From Winslowiella iniecta (GTDB lineage Bacteria > Pseudomonadota > Gammaproteobacteria > Enterobacterales > Enterobacteriaceae), in the NCBI RefSeq assembly GCF_001267535.1, contig NZ_JRXE01000015.1:7150-40853 (forward strand): DNA of 33,704 nt, given 5' to 3'. The notes beneath the pieces were generated by a model. That model worked only from the letters and a program-made list of their open reading frames with translations. It ran no database searches and was not told the DNA's origin. Position numbers and translations under genes: made by a program. Below are positions 16,144 through 22,991 of the stretch, one piece after another. The number at the start of each line of letters is the position of its first letter. Position 1 is the stretch's first letter.

Positions 16144-16922
16144 TGTTGCCTGCCGTTTTTCTTGAAACCCGCCAGCTTAGCTATCAGCCTGCCGGCCAAC
16201 TGCATCCGATTGTTTCACGTATCTCGCTGCAACTGCATGCTGGCGAGCGCGTGGCGTTGATCGGGACGTCCGGCTGTGGCAAATCCACCCTGCTGAAACT
16301 GATACTGGCATTACAACCCGCCAGCGAAGGCGAAGTGTGGTGTCAGGGAGAGTTGATTCGCCCCGCTTCGGTGCGCGCGTTACGCGGCTATCGCCAGCAG
16401 GTGCAGTACATCGCGCAGGATCCGGCGAATACGCTCGATCCGCGCCGCAGCGTGGCGGATACGCTGGCCGAACCGCTGCGCCAGTTAACCGGCAGCAAAC
16501 CCAACAACCTTCAGCTGGAGCAGGCGCTGGAACACGTGCGGCTCGACCGCCGCTTGCTGAGTCAGCGCTGCGCCAGTCTGTCTGGCGGTCAGGCACAACG
16601 TGTTGCGATTGCCCGTGCCATTGCGCTGCAACCGCGCTTTCTGCTGGCTGACGAACCGGTCAGCGGACTCGACCTGCCATTACGTCAGCAGATCAGCCAG
16701 CTGCTGGCGGATCTTGCCGATCGGCACGATATGGGCTTGCTGGTGGTCTCCCACGATCTGTCGTCGGTCGCTGCGCTTTGTCAGCGCGTACTGGTGATGC
16801 ACAACGGCGAGATCGTTGAGGACGCCCCGACGCAACAATTGCTGCGCCATCCACAGCATCCGGCATCACAGCAGCTGCTGAATGCCATTCCCCGTTTACC
16901 TCCTCTGGTTAATCAACAATAA
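16143..16922 (+). CDS. Nickel/peptide-type ABC importer ATPase (F-type)
   Basis: A 259-residue ABC ATPase, the second nucleotide-binding subunit. Walker A GTSGCGKST is at residues 41-49, signature LSGGQAQRVA at 146-155, Walker B FLLADEP around 166-172, and switch VVSHD follows. The short length resembles NikE. The ATG at 16143 overlaps the previous stop (TGATG), implying translational coupling. The binding protein follows after 17 bp. It pairs with the preceding ATPase to power the fused permease. Confidence 0.91.
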   Translation: MLPAVFLETRQLSYQPAGQLHPIVSRISLQLHAGERVALIGTSGCGKSTLLKLILALQPASEGEVWCQGELIRPASVRALRGYRQQVQYIAQDPANTLDPRRSVADTLAEPLRQLTGSKPNNLQLEQALEHVRLDRRLLSQRCASLSGGQAQRVAIARAIALQPRFLLADEPVSGLDLPLRQQISQLLADLADRHDMGLLVVSHDLSSVAALCQRVLVMHNGEIVEDAPTQQLLRHPQHPASQQLLNAIPRLPPLVNQQ

Positions 16923-16939
16923 AAAAGGATATCTGGTTA

Positions 16940-18418
16940 ATGAAAGCTCGCGTCTTGTTGCTTCTGAGCACCAGCTTGCTGCTCAGCGGTTGCTTTAACG
17001 AACAGGAAACTCAGCCGGACGAGTCACGCATTCGTCTGGCAATGCTACAGCCGCCGCGCTCCGGCCTGACGCCGCTCAGCGATGACGCTTTCAAACTGTC
17101 GCGCTGGCAGACGGCGGAAACGCTGGTCACGCTCGATGCGCTGGGCGAAGCCAGACCGGCTCTTGCCATCCGCTGGCAGCAGCTCGATGAGCGGCGCTGG
17201 CGTTTTGAATTACGTGACAACGTCTATTTTCACGATGGCAGCGTAATGACCGCGGAAAACGTGGTGCGATCGCTGCAAGCGGCCACCCACGCGGCACCGA
17301 AGCCACGCATTCTGGATGGTGTGACGCTGGATATTGCCGCCGACGGCGATCGCGCGGTGGTGATCACCAGCGCCGATCCCGATCCGCTGATCCCCCAGCG
17401 CCTCTCCAGTCCGCAACTGGCGATCCTGGCTGCCAAAGCCTATGGCGCTAACGGCGTGGTTAATCCGCTCGGCAGCGGCAGCGGGCCATTTGTTTTGAGC
17501 CAGGTGAACGGCACCAGCAGCGCGCGCTTAGACCGTTTCGACGGTTACTGGGGCGAGAAGGCACGCGCCAGCGGGATTGATGTCAGTTTTGTGCCGGATG
17601 GCGCGGCACGCGCGGCGGCGCTGCGAACCAACAGTGCCGATATCGTGGAAGCCGTACCGGTATCGCAGGCGGCACTGCTGAAGCCAGAACAGATCCATGA
17701 AGTGCCGATGCCTCGCACCAATACGCTGTATCTGAATACTCAGCACGGCGTATTTCGCGATGCGGCGCTGCGGGCTGCGGTGCGTGACGCCATTAACCGC
17801 CAGCAGCTGGTGGATAACGTCTATGAAAAACGCGCGGATATCGCGAAAGGCTTATTGGGGCCAGCACTGCCGTGGGCAGCAGAACTGCGTCAGCCGGTTG
17901 CGCATCCGCTCACCGCCGAGAAACCCAATGGTCAGGTGATTAGCCTCGCGACTTTCAGCGACCGCGCAGAACTGCCGGAAGTGGCGGTGTATCTGGCACA
18001 ACAGTTAACCGCCGCCGGTTTCCAGGTCAAACAGGTGGTGCGCGAATATGCGCATATTGAGTCCGATGCGCTGGCAGGCAAATTCGACGCCTTTATTCTG
18101 TCACGCGCCACGGTGCTCGATTCGGGTGACCCGGTAGCCTATATGTACAGCGACTTTGCCTGCAAAGGCTCGTTTAATATTGCCCAACTGTGCCAGCCAG
18201 CCATCGACAAGGCACTGCAACAGGCCGCAGCGATCCCCGCTGGCGAAGCACGACGCAAGGCGATAATGGCCGCTGAAAACCTGATTCTTGCCAGCAATGC
18301 GGCGATTCCGATGCTGCATGAGCGCGTGATCCAGGGAGAAAGCCCGGCAATACGCGATGCCGAACGCGATCCGCGCGAACGCCGTCTGATTTCTGGCCAG
18401 ACCCGACTGGAGCGATAA
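16940..18418 (+). CDS. Lipoprotein substrate-binding protein, SBP family 5 (NikA/DppA-like)
   Basis: A 492-residue extracytoplasmic binding protein, lipid-anchored: lipobox LSGC with Cys18. Family 5 features are RWRFELRDNVYFHDGSVMTAENVV (split across residues 87-110), NPLGSGSGPFVLSQ, LYLNTQHGVFRDAALRAAVRDAIN and a C-terminal region ending AIPMLHERV. It binds oligopeptides, nickel chelates or opine-type metallophores in related systems; which applies here cannot be read. It starts at ATG 16940 behind AAGGAT and overlaps the permease gene by one base (TAATG). In a gamma-proteobacterium lipid anchoring of this protein is less common than free periplasmic forms. Confidence 0.9.
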   Translation: MKARVLLLLSTSLLLSGCFNEQETQPDESRIRLAMLQPPRSGLTPLSDDAFKLSRWQTAETLVTLDALGEARPALAIRWQQLDERRWRFELRDNVYFHDGSVMTAENVVRSLQAATHAAPKPRILDGVTLDIAADGDRAVVITSADPDPLIPQRLSSPQLAILAAKAYGANGVVNPLGSGSGPFVLSQVNGTSSARLDRFDGYWGEKARASGIDVSFVPDGAARAAALRTNSADIVEAVPVSQAALLKPEQIHEVPMPRTNTLYLNTQHGVFRDAALRAAVRDAINRQQLVDNVYEKRADIAKGLLGPALPWAAELRQPVAHPLTAEKPNGQVISLATFSDRAELPEVAVYLAQQLTAAGFQVKQVVREYAHIESDALAGKFDAFILSRATVLDSGDPVAYMYSDFACKGSFNIAQLCQPAIDKALQQAAAIPAGEARRKAIMAAENLILASNAAIPMLHERVIQGESPAIRDAERDPRERRLISGQTRLER

Positions 18419-20145
18419 TGCGTTCTCTTTCTGCTCTGCTGCCGCTGGTTTCGCGCCTGACGACCCTGAGTGCCATGGTGATGCTGGTCGGCATTCTGCC
18501 GTGGCTGGCGGGAGGCGACCCGGCTCTGGCGCTGCTGCGCGCCCGTTCCGGCGATCAGGAAGCAACGCCGGAAACGCTGGAAGCCATTCGCCACTCGCTG
18601 GGTCTGCATCAGGGGCCGGATGCACTACTCTGGCACTGGTTGCAGAATTTGCTACAGGGTGACGCGGGCAACTCATGGATTTCCGGCACGCCGGTGCTGC
18701 CGGGTATGCTGCAGGCCACGGCGGTATCGCTGACGTTAATGGCCTGTGCGCTACTGGTGGCATTGCTGCTGCTGACGCTGATTTGCCTGCCGGTAATGCG
18801 TGCCGGGCTGGCTGGCGTGGCACGCCGTCCGTCCGGAGCCGTCGCGGCGGCACTGACCGCACTGCCAGAATTTTTACTGGCGGCACTGTTATTGCTGGTG
18901 GGTGCCGTCTGGCTCGGCTGGTTTCCTCCCTTTGGCTGGACGGGCTGGCACTCAGCGGTATTACCGGCGCTGGCGCTGGGTATTCCGGCGGGCGGCCTGC
19001 TGGGGCGGCTGTTTTCTGATGCGCTGAGCGCCAGCTTTCAGGAAAAATGGGTGCTGAGCTGGCAAGCCGCTGGCATTCCGGCGCATCGCCTGGCGCTGGC
19101 GGCGATAACGCGCACGCTGCCCGCCATGCTGCCGCAGCTGGCAATGGTATTGATCGGCCTGACCGGCGGAGCGATTGCAGTAGAAAAAGTGTTTGCTATT
19201 CCTGGCATGGGACGCGCCACCCTTGGCGCGGCCGCGGCAAATGACTTGCCCGCGCTGCAAACCGGCATGCTGATTCTGTTGCTGCTGGGCTGTGCCGCCG
19301 GTCTGACAGCAAACCTGCTACAGCGCATATTATTAGGCCCGGCGCTGAAATATGGGGCGTTGCCCGCCGCGCCGCAAACACCTTCGACCAAATCCTTCGC
19401 CTGCTGGGTACCAATCTGCTGCTTGTTATTGCTGCTGGTACTGATTGCCGCCGGACTGCCGCGCGACGCCTTCAGTTCAGACTGGCAGCGGCTGCAACCG
19501 CCCTCCTGGTCGCTGCCGTTTGGCGCTGATGCCATGGGGCGCGATATTCTGGCGCGTGTGGCACAAGGCGCTCTCCACACCTGCCTGCTGGCGCTGCTGG
19601 TTACGCTCTGCTGCTTACTGATGGGTATTGTGGTGGGTCTGTTCCCGCGCGCGCTGGTCGGGCCGATTGACGTTGCCAATGCCACACCACCGGTGATTGC
19701 CGGGATGGTGATTGCCGCTATCAATGGCCCGACTGCCGCCGGTGCGGTGATCGCGGTGATTATCGTTAGCTGGGCACCGCTGGCCGCGCACACCGCCGCG
19801 CTGGTGGCAGAAATTAACGCTCAGCCGCATGTACGGATGTTACCGGTGCTGGGCGTCGGCCCGCTGCGCCGGGCATGGCGATATATACTGCCGCCGATGA
19901 TTGCGCCGCTGTTGCGTCACGCGATGCTAAGGCTGCCAGGTAACGCTTTAGCGCTGGCGGGACTCGGCTTTCTCGGCCTCGGGCCGCAGCCACCGGCAGC
20001 CGATTGGGGAATTGTACTGGCGGAAGGGATGCCCTATATCGAGCGCGCGCCTTGGGCGGTGATTGCTCCGGCGGTAGCACTGATGATGCTGTCAATTCTG
20101 GCGGTAACCAGCACCAGTCTGTCACGCAAAACCCGCGACCAGTAA
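18418..20145 (+). CDS. Fused two-domain ABC permease (B-type + C-type)
   Basis: A single 575-residue frame carries both permeases. Residues 1 to about 310 are OppB/NikB-type (LGLHQGPDALLWHWLQNLLQGDAG at 61-84, EKVFAIPGMGR at 256-266, then NDLPALQTGMLIL). Residues from about 328 to the end are OppC/NikC-type: FGADAMGRDILARV at 368-381, a membrane core, LGVGPLRRAWRYILPPM, then GLGFLGLGPQPPAADWG. The two are joined by a short linker around PAAPQTPSTKS. In most systems these are separate genes. No frameshift or internal stop is seen. It overlaps the lipoprotein gene by one base and ends just before a strong hairpin. Confidence 0.92.
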   Translation: MRSLSALLPLVSRLTTLSAMVMLVGILPWLAGGDPALALLRARSGDQEATPETLEAIRHSLGLHQGPDALLWHWLQNLLQGDAGNSWISGTPVLPGMLQATAVSLTLMACALLVALLLLTLICLPVMRAGLAGVARRPSGAVAAALTALPEFLLAALLLLVGAVWLGWFPPFGWTGWHSAVLPALALGIPAGGLLGRLFSDALSASFQEKWVLSWQAAGIPAHRLALAAITRTLPAMLPQLAMVLIGLTGGAIAVEKVFAIPGMGRATLGAAAANDLPALQTGMLILLLLGCAAGLTANLLQRILLGPALKYGALPAAPQTPSTKSFACWVPICCLLLLLVLIAAGLPRDAFSSDWQRLQPPSWSLPFGADAMGRDILARVAQGALHTCLLALLVTLCCLLMGIVVGLFPRALVGPIDVANATPPVIAGMVIAAINGPTAAGAVIAVIIVSWAPLAAHTAALVAEINAQPHVRMLPVLGVGPLRRAWRYILPPMIAPLLRHAMLRLPGNALALAGLGFLGLGPQPPAADWGIVLAEGMPYIERAPWAVIAPAVALMMLSILAVTSTSLSRKTRDQ

Positions 20146-20155
20146 ATGAGCGGCG

Positions 20156-20199
20156 AAAACGCCGCCCCTGCATCTGAATTGCACAGGGGTGGCGTTTTT
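20156..20199. terminator. Operon terminator containing a REP-like core
   Basis: AAAACGCCGCCCCTG (20156-20170) pairs with CAGGGGTGGCGTTTTT (20184-20199), with a 13-nt loop and a T run, at the end of the ABC operon. The adjacent GCGGCGAAAACGCC segment (20150-20163) matches the core of the REP elements at 28 kb, with foot CTGC in place of CTAC. Being between convergent genes, it may act in both directions. Confidence 0.85.
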
Positions 20200-20220
20200 A
20201 CCATCCGTATCAATGTATTT

Positions 20221-20535
20221 TTACGGCAGCAGATCGTCGGCTTCCGTCACCGAGGCACGACTGGTGGCACGCTGGTAAAGACAAAGTTCGCGACCACGCT
20301 TATTTTTCATATGTTTTTGCGGATAAGTGCCCTGCAACACCAGCGCGGAATACCCCACGCGATCGCTGAACAGCATAACCCTGGTTACCGGTCTGGCATT
20401 TTTTAACCCACTGGCTTTGACGCAGGCCTGTTTCATCCGTTGGTCGGCGGAATGCCAGGATTCAGTGGATGCTGCCAGAACCGGCGCCGATGTGCCCAAT
20501 GCCGCCAATAACACTAACCATTTAGAGCAATGCAT
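20221..20535 (-). CDS. Small secreted protein, unknown function
   Basis: A 104-residue protein with a clear Sec signal peptide (WLVLLAALGTSAPVLAA, cleavage near residue 21-22). The mature part is basic, with cysteines at 38 and 85 and conserved-looking blocks GLKNARPVTRVMLFSD and GRELCLYQR. I do not recognise the family. The ATG at 20535 is chosen since AGGAGTTGTT precedes it; a much longer upstream extension has no signal peptide or ribosome site. It converges with the ABC operon terminator. Confidence 0.75.
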   Translation of the reverse strand: MHCSKWLVLLAALGTSAPVLAASTESWHSADQRMKQACVKASGLKNARPVTRVMLFSDRVGYSALVLQGTYPQKHMKNKRGRELCLYQRATSRASVTEADDLLP

Positions 20536-20861
20536 AACAACTCCTCCCGTTTTATCTGTTATAGCGTAGCCGATTGCCAGGGTGATAAAACAGCAGACAA
20601 TCGGTGTTGTTAACGGGAATATTCCAGCATTTTTTGCAGCGGATAAGCTCAGGCGTCGACAAAAAAACCCGCACAAGGCGGGAAGAATTGAAAGGCGAGC
20701 ATTGCATATTTTGAGAGTGACGAGGTGATCACCGTTATGTGACAGCACCAGGTTAACGCGTCACTGTTGCAGCAATATGACGATGATAAAACGGTCACGC
20801 TGCCCACGCTCGGTAAACGCATAAATAAAAAGGGCGAACTATTTCGCCCCTTTTCAGAGAG
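20536..20861 (-). other. 326-bp gap with an orphan minus-strand terminator
   Basis: No supported gene. On the minus strand CCCGC-acaag-GCGGG (20668-20682) followed by seven T's is a canonical terminator (20660-20682), identical in its 15-nt core to the csp terminator at 13422-13436. The upstream gene on this strand already has its own terminator, so this one may end a small RNA starting near 20.7-20.8 kb. No promoter was identified. Confidence 0.45.
20821..20854 (-). terminator. Terminator of the I78 lipoprotein gene
   Basis: On the minus strand GGGCGAA-ATAG-TTCGCCC (20832-20849) is followed by TTTTTATTTAT. It begins about 12 bp beyond the stop of the I78-like gene. Confidence 0.88.
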
Positions 20862-21158
20862 TTAGCCGCAGTAGACGCTGGTGATTTTACCGCGCCTGTC
20901 GGCCATAAAGTTCAGGCGATTCAGATTGAAATCCATGGTGACCGCAGAATTATACGGAATAGCGCGAACAGGCACGGTGAATTGCGCTCTGTTAATTGAA
21001 GAAAGGGGTTTGCCCACATAGTTCTGATACTGCGAAGCACCGCAGCGGTTATTATCAGGATCGACCGGCTTCACGCCGTTATCATGCTTAGGTGTAGTAT
21101 TACAGGCAGTCAGTACAAACATAGCTGCCAGCATCAGGGATTTAGCATAAAACTTCAC
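20862..21158 (-). CDS. Lipoprotein, I78 peptidase-inhibitor family
   Basis: A 98-residue protein: lipobox LTAC with Cys19, an acidic linker, then an I78-type domain. The domain begins RCGASQYQNYVGKPL (Cys39), continues FTVPVRAIPYNSAVTMDFN and ends RLNFMADRRGKITSVYCG (Cys97), fitting the potato-inhibitor-like fold of family I78 with its disulfide pair. Family members include a fungal elastase inhibitor, so an anti-protease shield at the outer membrane is plausible but untested. The start is GTG at 21158, seven bases past AGGAG. A strong terminator follows. Confidence 0.85.
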   Translation of the reverse strand: MKFYAKSLMLAAMFVLTACNTTPKHDNGVKPVDPDNNRCGASQYQNYVGKPLSSINRAQFTVPVRAIPYNSAVTMDFNLNRLNFMADRRGKITSVYCG

Positions 21159-21312
21159 GTGTTCACTCCTCTTCGACGTGTTTTTACCTCAGTTCGCCAC
21201 CAAGACTAGCAGATCGCGTTGCCGAATGAGACCAATTTTTGACCTTTCGTGCCTTGCACGGTTCATCCGTTAAAAGCGGCACTAATCGCTCAATTTTAAA
21301 GCGCCCAGGCGT

Positions 21313-21342
21313 TATAATTACCTAAGATTAATCTGAGGAGGT
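21313..21342 (+). promoter_or_regulatory. Promoter -10 and ribosome site for a 21-residue peptide gene
   Basis: A perfect -10 TATAAT at 21313-21318 and a near-perfect AGGAGGT at 21336-21342 lie directly before two tandem ATGs (21344 and 21347). The -35 region is not clear. The ribosome site favours the second ATG by spacing. Confidence 0.65.
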
Positions 21343-21346
21343 AATG

Positions 21347-21412
21347 ATGGAACTGGCTATTTTTATCTGCTTCGCCGCGTTGATGACGTTTATTGCCATC
21401 CAGGTACGTTAA
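21347..21412 (+). CDS. Small single-helix membrane peptide (21 aa)
   Basis: A 21-residue ORF: MELAIFICFAALMTFIAIQVR. It is almost entirely hydrophobic with one membrane helix and a basic C-terminus, as in known enterobacterial small membrane proteins. It is preceded by TATAAT and AGGAGGT; tandem ATGs give a 22-residue variant. A GC-rich 8-bp hairpin follows at 21428-21449. Too short for standard gene callers, it is supported by its translation signals; no homologue is recognised. It probably inserts in the inner membrane, with unknown partner. Confidence 0.65.
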   Translation: MELAIFICFAALMTFIAIQVR

Positions 21413-21427
21413 GCCGTCAGTCGATTC

Positions 21428-21449
21428 GGGCCGGGCACCGACCTGGCCC
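21428..21449 (+). terminator. Hairpin after the small membrane peptide
   Basis: GGGCCGGG (21428-21435) pairs with CCTGGCCC (21442-21449), eight pairs including one G-U, loop CACCGA. No T tract follows, only a CT-rich run, so termination is uncertain. Confidence 0.5.
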
Positions 21450-21544
21450 ATCAGTCAGCCCTCTCTTCTCTCTCTCCTGCCCCTTACTCGACAGCGTTTT
21501 AACTGATTGATAGTATTACGCACCCCATCGTTTCCGAGCACAAT

Positions 21545-22210
21545 ATGAACACCAACACTGGGCGGGTTACGCTAACGCTGTTCTACGGCGGCATGTTTGT
21601 GGTCTGGTATCTGATTACCCTGGTGATCACCCTGCTTCCCAATTTCAGTCAACTGCGCAGCAGCGGACTACTGGTGCCGGTGATTTGCCTGTTCGAAACC
21701 GCCGTGCTCTGGCCGCTGTATCATTTTTACTGCACCCGTCGCCATGATATTCCGTTTGGCCAACTTCGCCGCAATCTTACCCTGTGCTTTATCGCGGCGC
21801 TGATTCTGTTGATGCTGGTGCAAATCTGGGTATTGCAGCCTGAAGCCTGGCTGGAGCAGCAGTCGCAACAAAGCCGACCGATGGTGCTGATTTTGCTGTT
21901 TTCCGCAGTGATTCTGGCACCGATATTTGAAGAGATTTTGTTTCGCGGCTTCTTATTGCAGGGAATGTTACTCTGGCTGCCGAAAAGCCCGCTGGCCTGT
22001 ATGATCCTCACCTCTATCCTGTTTGCGCTGCTGCACACGCAGTATGTCCATCTGCAAACCATGATAATGCTTATGCTGTTCTCGCTACTGTTGTGCTATG
22101 CGCGGCTGAAGTCCGGCAGCCTGATCCTGCCGATATTTCTGCATATGCTGAATAATCTGGTGGCGCTACTGCCGGCACTGTACGCCACCGTGCTGGCGGG
22201 AAATAGTTAA
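21545..22210 (+). CDS. CPBP-family intramembrane metalloprotease
   Basis: A 221-residue polytopic membrane protein. Motif 1 EEILFRG has Glu129-Glu130 and Arg134, motif 2 is His164 (ALLHTQY), and motif 3 is His200 (FLHMLNN): the glutamate and two histidines of CPBP (Rce1/Abi-like) proteases. Members cleave CAAX-type or other membrane peptides, some giving bacteriocin self-immunity. All catalytic residues are present. The ATG at 21545 has only a weak GAG Shine-Dalgarno. The substrate is unknown; the small hydrophobic peptide gene 130 bp upstream is a curious neighbour. Confidence 0.9.
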   Translation: MNTNTGRVTLTLFYGGMFVVWYLITLVITLLPNFSQLRSSGLLVPVICLFETAVLWPLYHFYCTRRHDIPFGQLRRNLTLCFIAALILLMLVQIWVLQPEAWLEQQSQQSRPMVLILLFSAVILAPIFEEILFRGFLLQGMLLWLPKSPLACMILTSILFALLHTQYVHLQTMIMLMLFSLLLCYARLKSGSLILPIFLHMLNNLVALLPALYATVLAGNS

Positions 22211-22246
22211 CTAACGCTATTTTTCACTGCCGATTGTTGCTGAAAA

Positions 22247-22771
22247 CTAAACACTTATCGCCCGGGTGTACAGCCAGATGGCCTTATCGCCATAAGCGGC
22301 CACTTCGGTAAACTGAAAGCCGAGTTTTTCCGCCAGCAATTGTGAGCGACGATTATCCGGGTCGGTAATGCAGAAGATCCTCGGCGGCAGATGTTGCTCT
22401 GCCCAGGCCAACATCGCCCGCCCCGCTTCAGTCGCATAGCCTTTGCCCTGGGCTTGCGGCAGCAGTGTCCAGCCGGTTTCCACCCAGTCAGCATAGTGTT
22501 CCGGCAAATCGCGTCGATTAAACGCAAGGCCAATGCTGCCAACAAACTGTCCGGTCGCCTGCTCTTCCACTGCCCAATAGCCATAACCCAGCACCTGCCA
22601 GTGCCCGATATGGCGTAACAGCTTGCTCCACACCTGCTCACGACTCAGTCGCTTATCCTCACTGACCTGCTCGCCTGCCCATAATTGCTGACAGGCGGAA
22701 AAGTCATCGCCAGTAAAAGCACGTAACACCAGATGGGGTGTATTAAGTCGGGGCGTAACGCCAGATGACAT
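22247..22771 (-). CDS. GNAT N-acetyltransferase (RimJ/RimL-like)
   Basis: A 174-residue acetyl-CoA-dependent acetyltransferase. It has TPHLVLRAFTGDDF near the N-terminus, VGSIGLAFN, then the acetyl-CoA loop QAQGKGYATEAG, and the C-terminal NRRSQLLAEKLGF, typical of the RimJ/RimL-type GNATs that modify protein N-termini or small amines. Substrate unknown. ATG at 22771 behind AGGGA. It is convergent with the CPBP gene and divergent from the second ABC operon. Confidence 0.9.
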   Translation of the reverse strand: MSSGVTPRLNTPHLVLRAFTGDDFSACQQLWAGEQVSEDKRLSREQVWSKLLRHIGHWQVLGYGYWAVEEQATGQFVGSIGLAFNRRDLPEHYADWVETGWTLLPQAQGKGYATEAGRAMLAWAEQHLPPRIFCITDPDNRRSQLLAEKLGFQFTEVAAYGDKAIWLYTRAISV

Positions 22772-22834
22772 AAATAATCCCTTTGTTTTGTCGGTAGAAA
22801 ATTTACTAATAACACCTATGCTGATAGCAACAAC

Positions 22835-22887
22835 ATACGGTTATACACCCGGCGGGAGCAATAAATGATTAACATTTATAACCGTAT
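22835..22887. promoter_or_regulatory. 11-bp perfect inverted repeat upstream of second ABC operon
   Basis: ATACGGTTATA (22835-22845) and TATAACCGTAT (22877-22887) are exact inverse copies 31 bp apart, in the 220-bp divergent region between the GNAT gene and the binding-protein gene. They could be two operators for one regulator (looping or co-operative) or the stem of a hairpin. No known regulator matches. Confidence 0.55.
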
Positions 22888-22991
22888 TGATTTACTTAGA
22901 ACTAAAACACATATCGATAGCCAATAATCTACTATTTGATAACCCTCCAGGTAATTTACACTCGCGACAAATTTTAAGGTAAGGAAACGTC

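Noticed and set aside
18101-19144. Long minus-strand ORF (347 codons) under the binding protein and fused permease
   Set aside because: It lies wholly opposite two well-supported genes with overlapping family motifs, is rich in Pro, Arg and Ser as expected for a shadow of GC-rich code, and has no recognisable domain or ribosome site.
19038-19793. 251-codon minus-strand ORF opposite the fused permease
   Set aside because: Low-complexity Ala/Ser/Ile/Pro composition mirrors the complement of membrane-protein codons; no family feature is visible.
20741-20876. Stop-bounded + strand frame that reads coding-like (VNASLLQQYDDDKTVTLP)
   Set aside because: No start codon with ribosome site, and it runs through the I78 terminator and into the 3' end of the opposite gene. 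Considered a chance frame or unidentifiable relic.
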